Of a DNA stretch of 64,000 nucleotides, positions 41,877-50,099 are shown one piece after another. Positions within the stretch are counted from its first letter, which is position 1; each line of letters opens with the position of its first letter. Source of the stretch: Pelomonas candidula (GTDB taxonomy: Bacteria; Pseudomonadota; Gammaproteobacteria; Burkholderiales; Burkholderiaceae_C); contig NZ_JBIGIC010000001.1 of NCBI RefSeq assembly GCF_043555985.1, forward strand, positions 1 to 64,000, read 5' to 3'. A program made the position numbers and the translations under genes. The notes under the pieces are model-generated. The model saw only the letters and a program-made list of their open reading frames with translations. It did no database searches and had not been told where the DNA came from.

Positions 41877-44111
41877 ATGGCCACCCCATCCCGCAAGCCC
41901 GCAGCCGCAAAGACCGCCAAGAAGGCCGCCGCCGACACCGCCCCCACACCCACGCTCGACGCCCGCCCCGACCGGCTGGACCTGCGCGACCTGGTCTACC
42001 GCTCGCCGCTGCGCTCGCTGCCACCGCGCTGGCCGCTGGACGCCGACCTGAAGAAGCTGCTGCCCGCCTACGTGAAGACCGGCCGCATCCTCAACCAGGG
42101 CAACGAAGGCGCCTGCACCGGCTTCGGCCTGGCCTGCGTTACCAACTACCTCTACTGGCTGCGCCACCTCGACACGCCGCGCAGCAAGCTGCCCGACCTC
42201 GTCAGCCCACGCATGTTCTACGAGCTCGCCAAGCTCTACGACGAATGGCCCGGGCAGGACTACGAGGGCTCCTCCTGCCGCGGCGCGCTCAAGGGTTGGC
42301 ACAAGCACGGTGTCTGCTCGTCCACGCTGTGGCCCTACCCGCCGAGCGGCGCCTTCAAGCGGCCACTGCCGGGCTGGGACGAGGACGCCACGCGCCGGCC
42401 GCTGGGCGTCTACTACCGCGTCGACCGCAAGAGCGTCGTCGACATGCAGGCCGCCATCTACGAGATCGGCGCCATCTACGTGTCGGGCAGCGTGCACGAC
42501 GGCTGGGGCGTGGACACCTCCGGCCTGCCCGACAGCCACGACAAGCTGCCCCGCATCGGCCGCATGACCAAGATCACCGGAGGCCACGCCTTCGCCCTCG
42601 TCGGCTTCAACGACCGCGGCTTCGTCGTGCAGAACAGCTGGGGCACCGATTGGGGCGCCAGCGGCTTCGCCGTGCTGCCCTACGAAGACTGGGTCACCAA
42701 CGGCACCGACGCCTGGGCCGTCGCGCTGGGGGTGCCTCAGGACCTGTCCGACGTGAAGGCCCATGGCGCCGCCGCGGCCAGGGGCGCGAAAGGCGCGCAG
42801 GCCGCCGCACGCGCGGCCAGCGGTTTCCGCGTCATGGCCGGCGGCGGCCTGGCCGGCGTCGGCGCCACGCTGCGCAACGACGACAACCCGCGCGACGACC
42901 CCTGGCCCGTCAACCACGTCTTCGCACACCAGCCCTACCAGCCGCTGCGCACCGACGAGGCCTACACGCACACGCTGGTCTCGGGCAACGACGGCCAGCT
43001 GATGGCCACCGACTTCACCCGTGCCCGCGACGACCGCGAAGGCCTGGCGCGCGAGATCGTCGTCGAGCGGCCCGCGGCCTGGTTCAAGGCCGGCAAGGAC
43101 AAGACCGTCAAGCTCGCGATCTACGCCCACGGCGGGCTCAACAGCGAGCTCGACTCCATCCAGCGCATCCGCGTGCTGGCGCCCTACTTCCTCGCCAACG
43201 GCATCTACCCGCTGTTCTTCACGTGGAAGACCGGCCCCGGCGAGACGCTGATGGACATGCTGGAGGACCTGGCCCACCGCGTCGTCGACGGCGACCGCAG
43301 CGCCGGCTGGCTGGACCGTCTGCGCGAAACCGCTGCCGAGGCCAAGGACCGCGCCATCGAGGCCGTGGGCCGACAGTTCGCGCGCGGCATCTGGGGCGAG
43401 ATGCGCGAGAACGCCGAAGACGGCGCCACGCCCGGCCATGTGCTGGACCTCGCCGCCCGCATGCTGCGCGAACTGCGCGACACGCTGGCCAAGAGCGGCA
43501 GGACGCTGGAGATTCACCTCATCGGCCACTCCGCCGGCTCCATCCTGCTGGGCCATCTGCTGGGCCGCCTGGGCGGCAGCGGCGGCACCAGCGTCGTGCC
43601 GGCGGCCAGCTGCGAGCTGTACGCCGCCGCCTGCTCCAGCGCCTTCGCCGTGCAGCACTACGGCGCCGCCCAGCAGGCCGGCGTGCTGTCCCTGCAGGCG
43701 CTGCGCCTGCACGTGCTGACGGATGCCAACGAGCGCGCCGACGGCCTGCCCACGGCCGAACGCGACATCTACGGCAAGTCGCTGCTCTACCTCGTGTCGC
43801 GCGCGCTGGACGACATCCGCAAGCAGCCGTTGCTGGGCATGGAGCGAGCCCTCGTCGAGCCGGACCCGGCCTGGAAGGAGGACCAGTGGGCCGGCCCGGC
43901 CTACGACGACGTGCTGGCCTGGCAGAAGCTCTGGCCGGCCGGCACGCTGCTGAACCGGGTCACGACGCCCAAGGTCCGCACCACCAAGACCGGCGACCAG
44001 ATCGCCGCCAGCCACGGCAGCTTCGACAACAACATCGACGTGCTGACGGGCACGCTGGAGCGCATCCGCGGGTCAGCCCTCGTCGCGCCGATGGAGTGGC
44101 TGGACTACTGA
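41877..44111 (+). CDS. Papain-like cysteine peptidase fused to an alpha/beta serine hydrolase
   Basis: A 744-residue protein with two enzyme domains. An Ala/Lys-rich N-terminus (1-25) precedes a C1 papain-like domain (about 40-290): QGNEGACTGF gives oxyanion Gln74 and nucleophile Cys80, GGHAFALVGFN gives His237, QNSWGTDWG gives Asn253. After a glycine-rich linker (300-330), residues 405-740 form a lipase-like hydrolase: YAHGGLN as oxyanion loop, GHSAG (550-554) with nucleophile Ser552. No signal peptide is present. GGAG six bases upstream supports the start. The role is unknown; an effector, toxin or protein-processing enzyme is possible. Confidence 0.82.
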   Translation: MATPSRKPAAAKTAKKAAADTAPTPTLDARPDRLDLRDLVYRSPLRSLPPRWPLDADLKKLLPAYVKTGRILNQGNEGACTGFGLACVTNYLYWLRHLDTPRSKLPDLVSPRMFYELAKLYDEWPGQDYEGSSCRGALKGWHKHGVCSSTLWPYPPSGAFKRPLPGWDEDATRRPLGVYYRVDRKSVVDMQAAIYEIGAIYVSGSVHDGWGVDTSGLPDSHDKLPRIGRMTKITGGHAFALVGFNDRGFVVQNSWGTDWGASGFAVLPYEDWVTNGTDAWAVALGVPQDLSDVKAHGAAAARGAKGAQAAARAASGFRVMAGGGLAGVGATLRNDDNPRDDPWPVNHVFAHQPYQPLRTDEAYTHTLVSGNDGQLMATDFTRARDDREGLAREIVVERPAAWFKAGKDKTVKLAIYAHGGLNSELDSIQRIRVLAPYFLANGIYPLFFTWKTGPGETLMDMLEDLAHRVVDGDRSAGWLDRLRETAAEAKDRAIEAVGRQFARGIWGEMRENAEDGATPGHVLDLAARMLRELRDTLAKSGRTLEIHLIGHSAGSILLGHLLGRLGGSGGTSVVPAASCELYAAACSSAFAVQHYGAAQQAGVLSLQALRLHVLTDANERADGLPTAERDIYGKSLLYLVSRALDDIRKQPLLGMERALVEPDPAWKEDQWAGPAYDDVLAWQKLWPAGTLLNRVTTPKVRTTKTGDQIAASHGSFDNNIDVLTGTLERIRGSALVAPMEWLDY

Positions 44112-44112
44112 G

Positions 44113-44160
44113 CACCCCCAGGGCCGGGCTGCGCCCAGCCCGGCCCCCCCGTGGGGGCAA
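44113..44160. repeat. Palindromic intergenic element, sharing 22 bases with the rimI insertion
   Basis: Perfect 10-bp stem GGCCGGGCTG/CAGCCCGGCC (44122-44131 and 44136-44145) inside outer arms CCCCCA (44115-44120) and TGGGGG (44152-44157). It begins right after the peptidase-hydrolase stop codon. There is no T-tract. The left 22 bases (44115-44136) recur exactly at 49854-49875 inside rimI, so this is probably a dispersed palindromic repeat family. Confidence 0.75.
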
Positions 44161-44262
44161 GCAACTCGGGAGCGGCCCTTCGTTTGCTTGAGAGCCGCCC
44201 GGCGACACTGCCGGCTCCGCCCGCAAGGGCCAACCGGGCACTGGCCGCGGGCCAGGCAATCG

Positions 44263-44466
44263 ATGGACACATCCACCCTCCTCTGGAGCGTCTTATTCGG
44301 CGCCATCGGCGCCGGCTACTTCGTCTACGGCAAGAAGCAGCGGGCCTGGGTGCCGCTGTGCTGCGGCCTGGCGCTGATGGTGTTTCCCTACTTCATCGCC
44401 AATGTCTGGCTGCTGGTCGGCGTGGGCATCCTGCTCTGCGGCGTGCCCTATTTCTACCGGCCCTGA
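44263..44466 (+). CDS. Small membrane protein of unknown function
   Basis: A 67-residue protein with two hydrophobic helices (about 8-22 and 29-60) separated by a KKQRAWV turn. The start at 44263 skips an arginine-rich non-membrane extension. Similar tiny membrane proteins are common in this order and have no known function. It lies between the peptidase-hydrolase gene and a lipoprotein gene on the same strand. Confidence 0.7.
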   Translation: MDTSTLLWSVLFGAIGAGYFVYGKKQRAWVPLCCGLALMVFPYFIANVWLLVGVGILLCGVPYFYRP

Positions 44467-44488
44467 CACCGACGCACACGACGCCGCC

Positions 44489-44923
44489 ATGCGCCTGGGC
44501 CTCATCTCATCCTCTGCCCGCGGCATTGCGAGCCTCGCCATCGCCCTGCTCGCCGCAGCCTGCAGCAGCGCCGGTTCCAGCGACGCGCCGGCGCGGGCGC
44601 CCGAACCGGAGTTCGTCGTGCGGGACGGGCTCCATGCCGCCGGCGCCGTGTCCCGCCAGGCGCTCGCCGGCATGACCCCGTACAAGGGCCCGGACGGCCG
44701 GCTCGTCTACCTGTCCATATCGCCCTGCTGCGACATGTTCAACAAGCTCTACGACGCCGACGGCCGCTTCATCTGCGCGCCGTCCGGCGGCTTCACGGGC
44801 CAGGGCGACGGCCGCTGCCCGCACTGGGTCTCACGCCTCCTGTGGCCGCAGCCGGCCGACCCAGCGGCCAGCAACCCCAGCCATGTTGCGGAAACCCACA
44901 GCGGCGAAAATCCTTCGCCATGA
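44489..44923 (+). CDS. Putative lipoprotein, DUF6970-like
   Basis: A 144-residue protein with a lipoprotein signal ending LLAAAC (lipidated Cys about 25). A cysteine-rich core ISPCCDMFNKLYDADGRF, then ICAPSGGFTGQGDGRCP, resembles the small DUF6970 domain; that name is from memory and not checked. The end overlaps gloA (ATGA), so the two are translationally coupled. Function unknown. Confidence 0.75.
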   Translation: MRLGLISSSARGIASLAIALLAAACSSAGSSDAPARAPEPEFVVRDGLHAAGAVSRQALAGMTPYKGPDGRLVYLSISPCCDMFNKLYDADGRFICAPSGGFTGQGDGRCPHWVSRLLWPQPADPAASNPSHVAETHSGENPSP

Positions 44924-45354
44924 AATACCTGCACACCATGGTTCGCGTCCATGACCTGGACGCGTCGATGAAGTTCTACCGTGACGCCCTCGGCCTCGTC
45001 GAGGTCAAGCGCTCCGAGCACGAGGCCGGCCGCTTCACGCTGGTCTACCTCGCCGCCCCCGGCGACGAAGACGCGCAGATCGAGCTGACCTACAACTGGC
45101 CGGACGCCAACGGCCAGGTCGAGGTCTACACCGGCGGCCGCAACTTCGGCCATGTGGCCTACGCCGTGGACGACATCTACGCCACCTGCCGCAAGCTCGC
45201 CGACCACGGCGTGACGATCAACCGCCCGCCGCGCGACGGCCGCATGGCCTTCGTGCGCTCGCCGGACGGCATCTCGGTGGAGCTGCTGCAGCGCGGCGCC
45301 GCGCTGGCGCCGGCCGAGCCGTGGACCTCGATGCCCAACGTCGGCAGCTGGTGA
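44920..45354 (+). CDS. gloA: Glyoxalase I (lactoylglutathione lyase)
   Basis: A 144-residue metalloenzyme that isomerises the methylglyoxal-glutathione hemithioacetal to lactoylglutathione. Metal ligands are visible in family positions: His5 (MKYLHTMVRV), Glu in DAQIELTYNW, His in FGHVAYAVDD, and Glu in GISVELLQ. The ATG at 44920 overlaps the stop of the lipoprotein gene, fixing the start. It is followed by the five-hairpin array. Confidence 0.96.
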   Translation: MKYLHTMVRVHDLDASMKFYRDALGLVEVKRSEHEAGRFTLVYLAAPGDEDAQIELTYNWPDANGQVEVYTGGRNFGHVAYAVDDIYATCRKLADHGVTINRPPRDGRMAFVRSPDGISVELLQRGAALAPAEPWTSMPNVGSW

Positions 45355-45395
45355 GCCGCTAACACTCCACTCGTATTCGGGCCGAGCGCTGGGCT

Positions 45396-45576
45396 GCCAA
45401 GGGCCAGAGGCCCTTGGCCTGTCGTAGGCACAAGCAGTCCGCAGGGACTGCTTGTGTCCGACTCCAGTTCACCGAGCCGGCCCGGTTGGCGATGTGCAAG
45501 CGGCTCGATGCCGCTTGCATCGCCGTCCCCTCGGGGGACCGACTGGACTTGCCGGCGTTCAGCCGGCGCAAGACCA
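45396..45576. repeat. Array of five consecutive stem-loops between convergent genes
   Basis: Five palindromes in 180 bases: 10-bp stem with 3-base loop at 45396-45418; 12-bp stem with 4-base loop at 45429-45456; 9-bp plus 6-bp stem with 2-base bulge at 45488-45524; 6-bp stem with TCG loop at 45525-45539; and a bulged stem around GCCGGC/GCCGGC at 45544-45576. None has a T-tract. The array fills the gap between gloA and the methyltransferase gene, which converge. It is probably a compound palindromic repeat or a 3'-end processing/termination region. Confidence 0.8.
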
Positions 45577-45585
45577 GGCGAGGGG

Positions 45586-46665
45586 CTACAGCTTGTGTGA
45601 CCGGTCGCCGCGCTCGAAACCGAAGGCGTCGAACGGCGCGTCGATCGGGGCGAAGCCGATGACCTTGAACAGCTCGCCCATCTCGTGCTCGGCCAGCAAC
45701 CGGTGCGCCATCGCGCGCTCGGCCAGCGACGCGCCGCCCAGCAGCTCGGCGATGCCGCAGTTCAAAAGAAAATTTGCCTGGCTGGTGTAGCCCAGCACGA
45801 CGAGGCCGGCGTCCTGACCCGCGAGCGCGATGCCGGTGAAGTTGACGTGGGCCGTGATGTCCTTGTCGCCCACGGCCACCAGCGGGTCCGGGTCGGCCAT
45901 GTGGCCCTGGTGGCACATCAGCGTGCCGCCGCGGCGCTGCGGGTGGTAGTACTCGGCCTCGGGGAAACCGTAGTCGAGGAAGAACGCCGCACCCTTCTTG
46001 AGCTTGCGCGCCAGCGTCTGCGTGAAGGCCTCGGCCTGCGGATGGATCTCGGTGACGGTGCCCGGCACGAAGCCGGTATCGAGTGGCGGCCTCAGCATGC
46101 TGTCGTGATCGGCGAACACAAAGCCCTCGCCGGCCGACATGACGCCGCGCTCGCGCCACACCTGGCCGTCGAAGGCGATGAGCTGCACTGGCATCGCGTC
46201 CAGCACCTCGTTGCCGACGACGACGGCCTCGATCTCGTCAGGCAACGTGTCCAGCCACTCGACGCGGTCGCCCCAGTGCGACAGCCGCTCGCGCTGGCGC
46301 TCGCGCAGCTCGGCCGACAGCTCGACGATGCGGTAGCGCGCCAGACCGGCGTCCAGCGCATCCAGCTCGGCGATGAGCTGGGCCGCCAGCGCGCCGGAGC
46401 CGGCACCGAACTCGATGACATCGCGGCAGCCGCTGACGGCCATCGCCTGCGCGACCTGGCGCGCCAAAGCGCGGCCGAACAGTGGCGACATTTCCGGTGC
46501 GGTCACGAAGTCCGAGCCCTCGCTGGGCATGGTGCCGAACTTGCGCCGGCCACCGGCGTAGTAACCCAGGCCCGGCTCGTACAGCGCCATCGCCATGAAG
46601 CGGTCGAACGGCAGCCAGCCGCCGGCCGCCGCGATCTCGGCGTGGATCTTGGTCGCGAGGCTCAT
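45586..46665 (-). CDS. MidA/NDUFAF7-family SAM-dependent methyltransferase
   Basis: A 359-residue methyltransferase of the COG1565 family, related to NDUFAF7, which methylates an arginine of complex I subunit NDUFS2 in mitochondria. Visible are the N-terminal FMAMALYEPGLGYYAGG block, the SAM motif VIEFGAGSGALAAQL, GNEVLDAMPVQL, and a FFLDYGFPEAEYYHPQR block. The bacterial substrate is not established. The ATG overlaps the stop of the GGDEF-EAL gene upstream. It is the last gene of the tsaB operon. Confidence 0.92.
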   Translation of the reverse strand: MSLATKIHAEIAAAGGWLPFDRFMAMALYEPGLGYYAGGRRKFGTMPSEGSDFVTAPEMSPLFGRALARQVAQAMAVSGCRDVIEFGAGSGALAAQLIAELDALDAGLARYRIVELSAELRERQRERLSHWGDRVEWLDTLPDEIEAVVVGNEVLDAMPVQLIAFDGQVWRERGVMSAGEGFVFADHDSMLRPPLDTGFVPGTVTEIHPQAEAFTQTLARKLKKGAAFFLDYGFPEAEYYHPQRRGGTLMCHQGHMADPDPLVAVGDKDITAHVNFTGIALAGQDAGLVVLGYTSQANFLLNCGIAELLGGASLAERAMAHRLLAEHEMGELFKVIGFAPIDAPFDAFGFERGDRSHKL

Positions 46666-48737
46666 CGCGCGCGCACCCAGGCTTCGAACTCGGCCGACGC
46701 CATCGGCAGCCCCACCAGCTCGCCCTGCAGCTGCTGGCAGCCCCAGCCGGCGAGCAACTGCCACTGTGCGGCCGTGCGCACGCCTTCGGCCGTGACGGTC
46801 AGGCCCAGGCCCACGGCCATCTGCACGATGGCGCGCGTGATGGCCTGCGCGCCGACGTCGTCGGGCAGGCGGGCCGTGAAGCCCTGGTCGATCTTGAGCT
46901 TGTCCAGCGGCAGCTCGGTCAGGTGGGCCAGCGACGTGTAGCCAGTGCCGAAGTCGTCCACCGACACCGTCAACCCCAGCGCACGCAGCTGCGCCAGCGT
47001 GGCGGGCGCGTGCGCGATGTCATCCATCAGCATGCGCTCGGTCAGCTCCAGTTCCATCCACTGGCCCTTGGCGCCGGCGTCGTCGAGCACGCGCTTGACC
47101 GTGTCGGCGAAGCCGTGCAGGTTGAACTGCATGCGCGACAGGTTGACGGCGATCCGCATCGGCCCGTGGCCGTGGGTCAGGCCCTGCTCGCGCCAACGCC
47201 GCGCGGTGCGGGCGGCCTCGGCCAGCACCCACTCGCCCAAGGCGAGCATGAGGCGGTGGCGCTCGGCGACGAAGATGAAGGCATCCGGGCTCAGCAGGCC
47301 GCGCTGCGGGTGGCGCCAGCGCAGCAGCGCCTCGGCGCCGGAGAGCTGGCCCGTCGTCGCCTCGACCTGGGGCTGGAAGAACAGCTCGAACTCGTTGCGC
47401 GTGAGGCCCTGGGCCAGTTCGGCCTCCAGCACCAGATCGGCGTAGGCCGTCTCGGCCAGCGCCGGCTCGAAGAACTGATACGTCGCGCGTCCACGTGCTT
47501 TCGCGCGGTACATGGCCGTGTCGGCGTGCTGGATGAGCTCGTCCGCCTGGCGGCCGTCGTCGGGGAACACCGCGACGCCGATGGACGGCGTGACCGACAG
47601 CGCCCGGCCGTCGGCGCGCACCGGCACCTCGACGACGGACAGCAGCGCCTCCAGCACGACGACGATGTCGGCTCGGCTGTTCAGGTCGTTGAGCAGCACG
47701 ATGAACTCGTCGCCGCCGAAGCGGCCGATGAGGTCGCTGCCGCGCAGCGCGCCGACGAGGCGCTCGGACACCGTCGTCAGCACCTGGTCGCCTTCCAGAT
47801 GACCCAGCGAGTCGTTGACGCGCTTGAAGTTGTCCAGGTCGATGAACAGCAGCGCCAGCATGTCGCCGCGGCGCTCGGCCTGCTTGAGCAGCGCGTCCAT
47901 GCGCTCCATGAAGGCGGCGCGGTTGAGCAGGCTCGTCAGCGCGTCGTGGTGGGCGAGGTGCTGGATGCGTGCCTCGTTGGCGAGGCGGTCGCTGATGTCG
48001 CGCACGACGGCCATGCGCAGCTTCTCGCCGTCGCGCTCCATCGTGCGCATGATGAGCTCGACCGGGATGCGCCCGCCGTTGCGGTGGCGGATGACGGTCT
48101 GGTAGCGCAGCTCCTGGTTCTGCAGCATGACCTCACGCACCTTGGGCAGCTCGTCCTCGGTCACGTAGGACAGCACGTGGCGGCCGATCAGCTCGCCGGC
48201 CGACCAGCCGGTCATCGTGCACAACGGCTCGTTGACGTCCGTCATGTAGCCGTCGCGGTGGAAGAGGATGCCCTCCATCGTCGCCTGCATGAACTTGTCC
48301 AGCCGCGCCTCGGACTCGCGCAGCCGCCGCTCGGCGCGGCGGTGGCGGGTGATGTCGTAGACCAGCACCCAGCTGCCCAGCAGCACACCCTCGTCGTCGA
48401 ACTGAGGGATCAGGTGGATCTCGAAACAGGCCTCCACGCCGCCCGGCTGCTGCAGCTCGCGCTCGTAGACGACCGGCTTCAAGGTGCTCACCAGCCGCTC
48501 GACCGCCGGGCCGACCTGCTCGTAGGCCTCGGCGCCGACGATCTCGCTGAAGTGCTTGCCGACGATGGACTGCTGCGTCAGCCCGAAGGCTTCGGCATAG
48601 CCTCGGTTGGCGAACTGGCAGCGGTGGTCGGCCGCGCCGTACAGCGCGATCCACGCGGGCACATGGTCGGCCAGCATGCGAAAGCGCGCGGCATCGAGGG
48701 CCTGGCGTTCGAGGTCGGATTCGTTGAGGGCGGTCAC
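46662..48737 (-). CDS. PAS-GGDEF-EAL c-di-GMP signalling protein
   Basis: A 691-residue protein started at the GTG at 48737, which overlaps the udg stop (GTGA). It has two PAS-like domains (about 15-135 and 145-255), GGDEF (341-345) with an intact inhibitory RxxD (Arg332-Asp335), and an EAL domain with EAL (469-471) and DDFGTGYTS. The late EGVET motif reads EGVRT, with Arg654 in place of the second conserved glutamate, so phosphodiesterase activity is doubtful. It is embedded in a housekeeping operon (tsaB-rimI-udg). Confidence 0.93.
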   Translation of the reverse strand: MTALNESDLERQALDAARFRMLADHVPAWIALYGAADHRCQFANRGYAEAFGLTQQSIVGKHFSEIVGAEAYEQVGPAVERLVSTLKPVVYERELQQPGGVEACFEIHLIPQFDDEGVLLGSWVLVYDITRHRRAERRLRESEARLDKFMQATMEGILFHRDGYMTDVNEPLCTMTGWSAGELIGRHVLSYVTEDELPKVREVMLQNQELRYQTVIRHRNGGRIPVELIMRTMERDGEKLRMAVVRDISDRLANEARIQHLAHHDALTSLLNRAAFMERMDALLKQAERRGDMLALLFIDLDNFKRVNDSLGHLEGDQVLTTVSERLVGALRGSDLIGRFGGDEFIVLLNDLNSRADIVVVLEALLSVVEVPVRADGRALSVTPSIGVAVFPDDGRQADELIQHADTAMYRAKARGRATYQFFEPALAETAYADLVLEAELAQGLTRNEFELFFQPQVEATTGQLSGAEALLRWRHPQRGLLSPDAFIFVAERHRLMLALGEWVLAEAARTARRWREQGLTHGHGPMRIAVNLSRMQFNLHGFADTVKRVLDDAGAKGQWMELELTERMLMDDIAHAPATLAQLRALGLTVSVDDFGTGYTSLAHLTELPLDKLKIDQGFTARLPDDVGAQAITRAIVQMAVGLGLTVTAEGVRTAAQWQLLAGWGCQQLQGELVGLPMASAEFEAWVRAR

Positions 48738-49543
48738 GAAGAAGTCAGCGTCCGGCGGGCCAGACAGAGGTCGTCCCAGGCGCCGGCCTTGTCGGCGGGC
48801 GAGCGCAGGAGGTAGGCGGGATGGTAGGTGACCACCACGGGCAAGCCACCCCACGAATGCGCGTGGCCACGCAGTTTGCCCAGCGGTTCGGCCAGGCCGG
48901 TCAGCCGGCGCGCGGCCTGCAGGCCCAGGGCCAGCACGAGGCGCGGGCGCAGCAGTTCGACCTGGCGGGCCAGCACGGCCTCGCAGGCGTCCAGCTCGGC
49001 CGGCTGCGGCGCGCGGCCGCGCGGCGGGCGGCACTTGATGATGGGGGTCACGAAGGCGGTGGGCGCCTCCCCGTTCTTGCCGGCCACCCGGCTCTGGCCG
49101 GCGGCCAGCAGCATGCGGTCCAGCAGCCGGCCGGCATCGCCGGTCAGCGCGTCGCCGGCCGCGTCGTCGGCGTCGTCGGGCGGGTCGGTGACGATCAGCC
49201 AGTCGGCCTGCTGCAGCGCACCGTTGCCGTAGACGGCGTTGCGGCGCTGCTCGCACAGGCCGCAGGCGCGGCAGCCGGCAACGGCGTCGCGCAGTGCCGG
49301 CGCGTCCAGGCCGGCGAAACCGGCCGGTGCGGCGATGCGGGGCGCCGGCGCAGCGACGGGGGCAGTCAGCGGCGGCATGGCGACCGGCGCACGGGCCACG
49401 GCAGGCGGCGCGACCGGATGCTCGGCGGCGACCTCGGCCGGCGCGTCGACCTCTTCGGCCGCGACGGACCCGGCCGCACGCACGGCCGGCAAGCGGAACC
49501 CCATCTCGGCCAGCATGGCCCGTTGTCTCTCGTCCCAGCCCAT
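48734..49543 (-). CDS. Family 4-like uracil-DNA glycosylase with altered active-site motif
   Basis: A 269-residue protein with a Pro/Ala-rich N-terminal 75 residues, then a UDG fold. The four iron-sulfur cysteines are in place (Cys91, Cys94, Cys171, Cys187), and motif 2 is HPAYLLR (241-247). The usual first motif GEAPG is replaced by TDPPD (119-123), so uracil excision may be weak or changed. In related bacteria the gene often follows rimI, as here. It starts one base after the rimI stop. Confidence 0.88.
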   Translation of the reverse strand: MGWDERQRAMLAEMGFRLPAVRAAGSVAAEEVDAPAEVAAEHPVAPPAVARAPVAMPPLTAPVAAPAPRIAAPAGFAGLDAPALRDAVAGCRACGLCEQRRNAVYGNGALQQADWLIVTDPPDDADDAAGDALTGDAGRLLDRMLLAAGQSRVAGKNGEAPTAFVTPIIKCRPPRGRAPQPAELDACEAVLARQVELLRPRLVLALGLQAARRLTGLAEPLGKLRGHAHSWGGLPVVVTYHPAYLLRSPADKAGAWDDLCLARRTLTSS

Positions 49544-49544
49544 G

Positions 49545-50099
49545 TCAGACCGCCACCGGCAGGCTCATCAGCACCGCGTCCTCGCGCGGCCCCTGCGGCA
49601 CCGGGTAGTAGGCACGGCGCCTGCCGACCTCGACGAAACCGTAGCGCTCGTAGACGTGGCGGGCGCGCTCGTTGCTGACGCGCACCTCCAGCCACAGCTG
49701 CGTGAGGCCGCGCTCGCGGCAGGTGGCGACCAGCCGGTCCAGCATGGCCACGGCCAGGCCGCGCCCCTGCCAGGCCGGCACGACGGTGATGTTGAGCAGG
49801 TGCAGCTCATCCACACCCGGCATTGCCACCCAGTAGCCCAGCAATTCCGTGTGCCCCCAGGGCCGGGCTGCGCCCCCCAAGGGCGTCAGGCCCGCTTGGG
49901 ACGGCCCGGCGCCGGCTTGGGCGCGCGGCCCACGCAGCACCTCGGCCGGGTAGCCGGCGGCCAGCGAGTCGACGAAGTTGCCATGCGTCCACGGCACCGG
50001 GTAGGCCTGGCGCTCGACGGCCATGACCTCGGTCAGGTCGGGCACGCGCATGGGCTGCGCCTCCCAGAGCGGCTGGGCGCGATCGAGTTGGGCGTTCAC
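49545..50099 (-). CDS. rimI: Ribosomal protein S18 alanine N-acetyltransferase RimI, with internal insertion
   Basis: A 184-residue GNAT enzyme. The acetyl-CoA site is in NITVVPAWQGRGLAVAMLDRL, and VSNERARHVYERYGFVEVGRRRAYYP is typical of RimI. The protein is longer than the usual 150 or so residues because of a Gly/Ala/Pro-rich stretch at residues 56-83, between AAGYPAEVL and ELLGYWVAM. That stretch is encoded by a palindromic repeat (49851-49934) and is in frame. The start overlaps the tsaB stop. Confidence 0.93.
   Translation of the reverse strand: MNAQLDRAQPLWEAQPMRVPDLTEVMAVERQAYPVPWTHGNFVDSLAAGYPAEVLRGPRAQAGAGPSQAGLTPLGGAARPWGHTELLGYWVAMPGVDELHLLNITVVPAWQGRGLAVAMLDRLVATCRERGLTQLWLEVRVSNERARHVYERYGFVEVGRRRAYYPVPQGPREDAVLMSLPVAV
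49851..49934. repeat. Palindromic repeat inserted in frame in rimI
   Basis: About 84 bases with outer arms GCCGGGC and GCCCGGC and inner arms CCCAAG and CTTGGG. The first 22 bases from 49854 are identical to 44115-44136, an intergenic palindrome. Its length is a multiple of three and it leaves the rimI frame open. Confidence 0.7.

Noticed and set aside
41850..44015. 721-residue frame antisense to the peptidase-hydrolase gene
   Set aside because: The sense frame has two complete active sites; the antisense is low complexity.
45396..45576. CRISPR array
   Set aside because: The palindromes differ from one another and there are no regular repeats with spacers; no cas genes.
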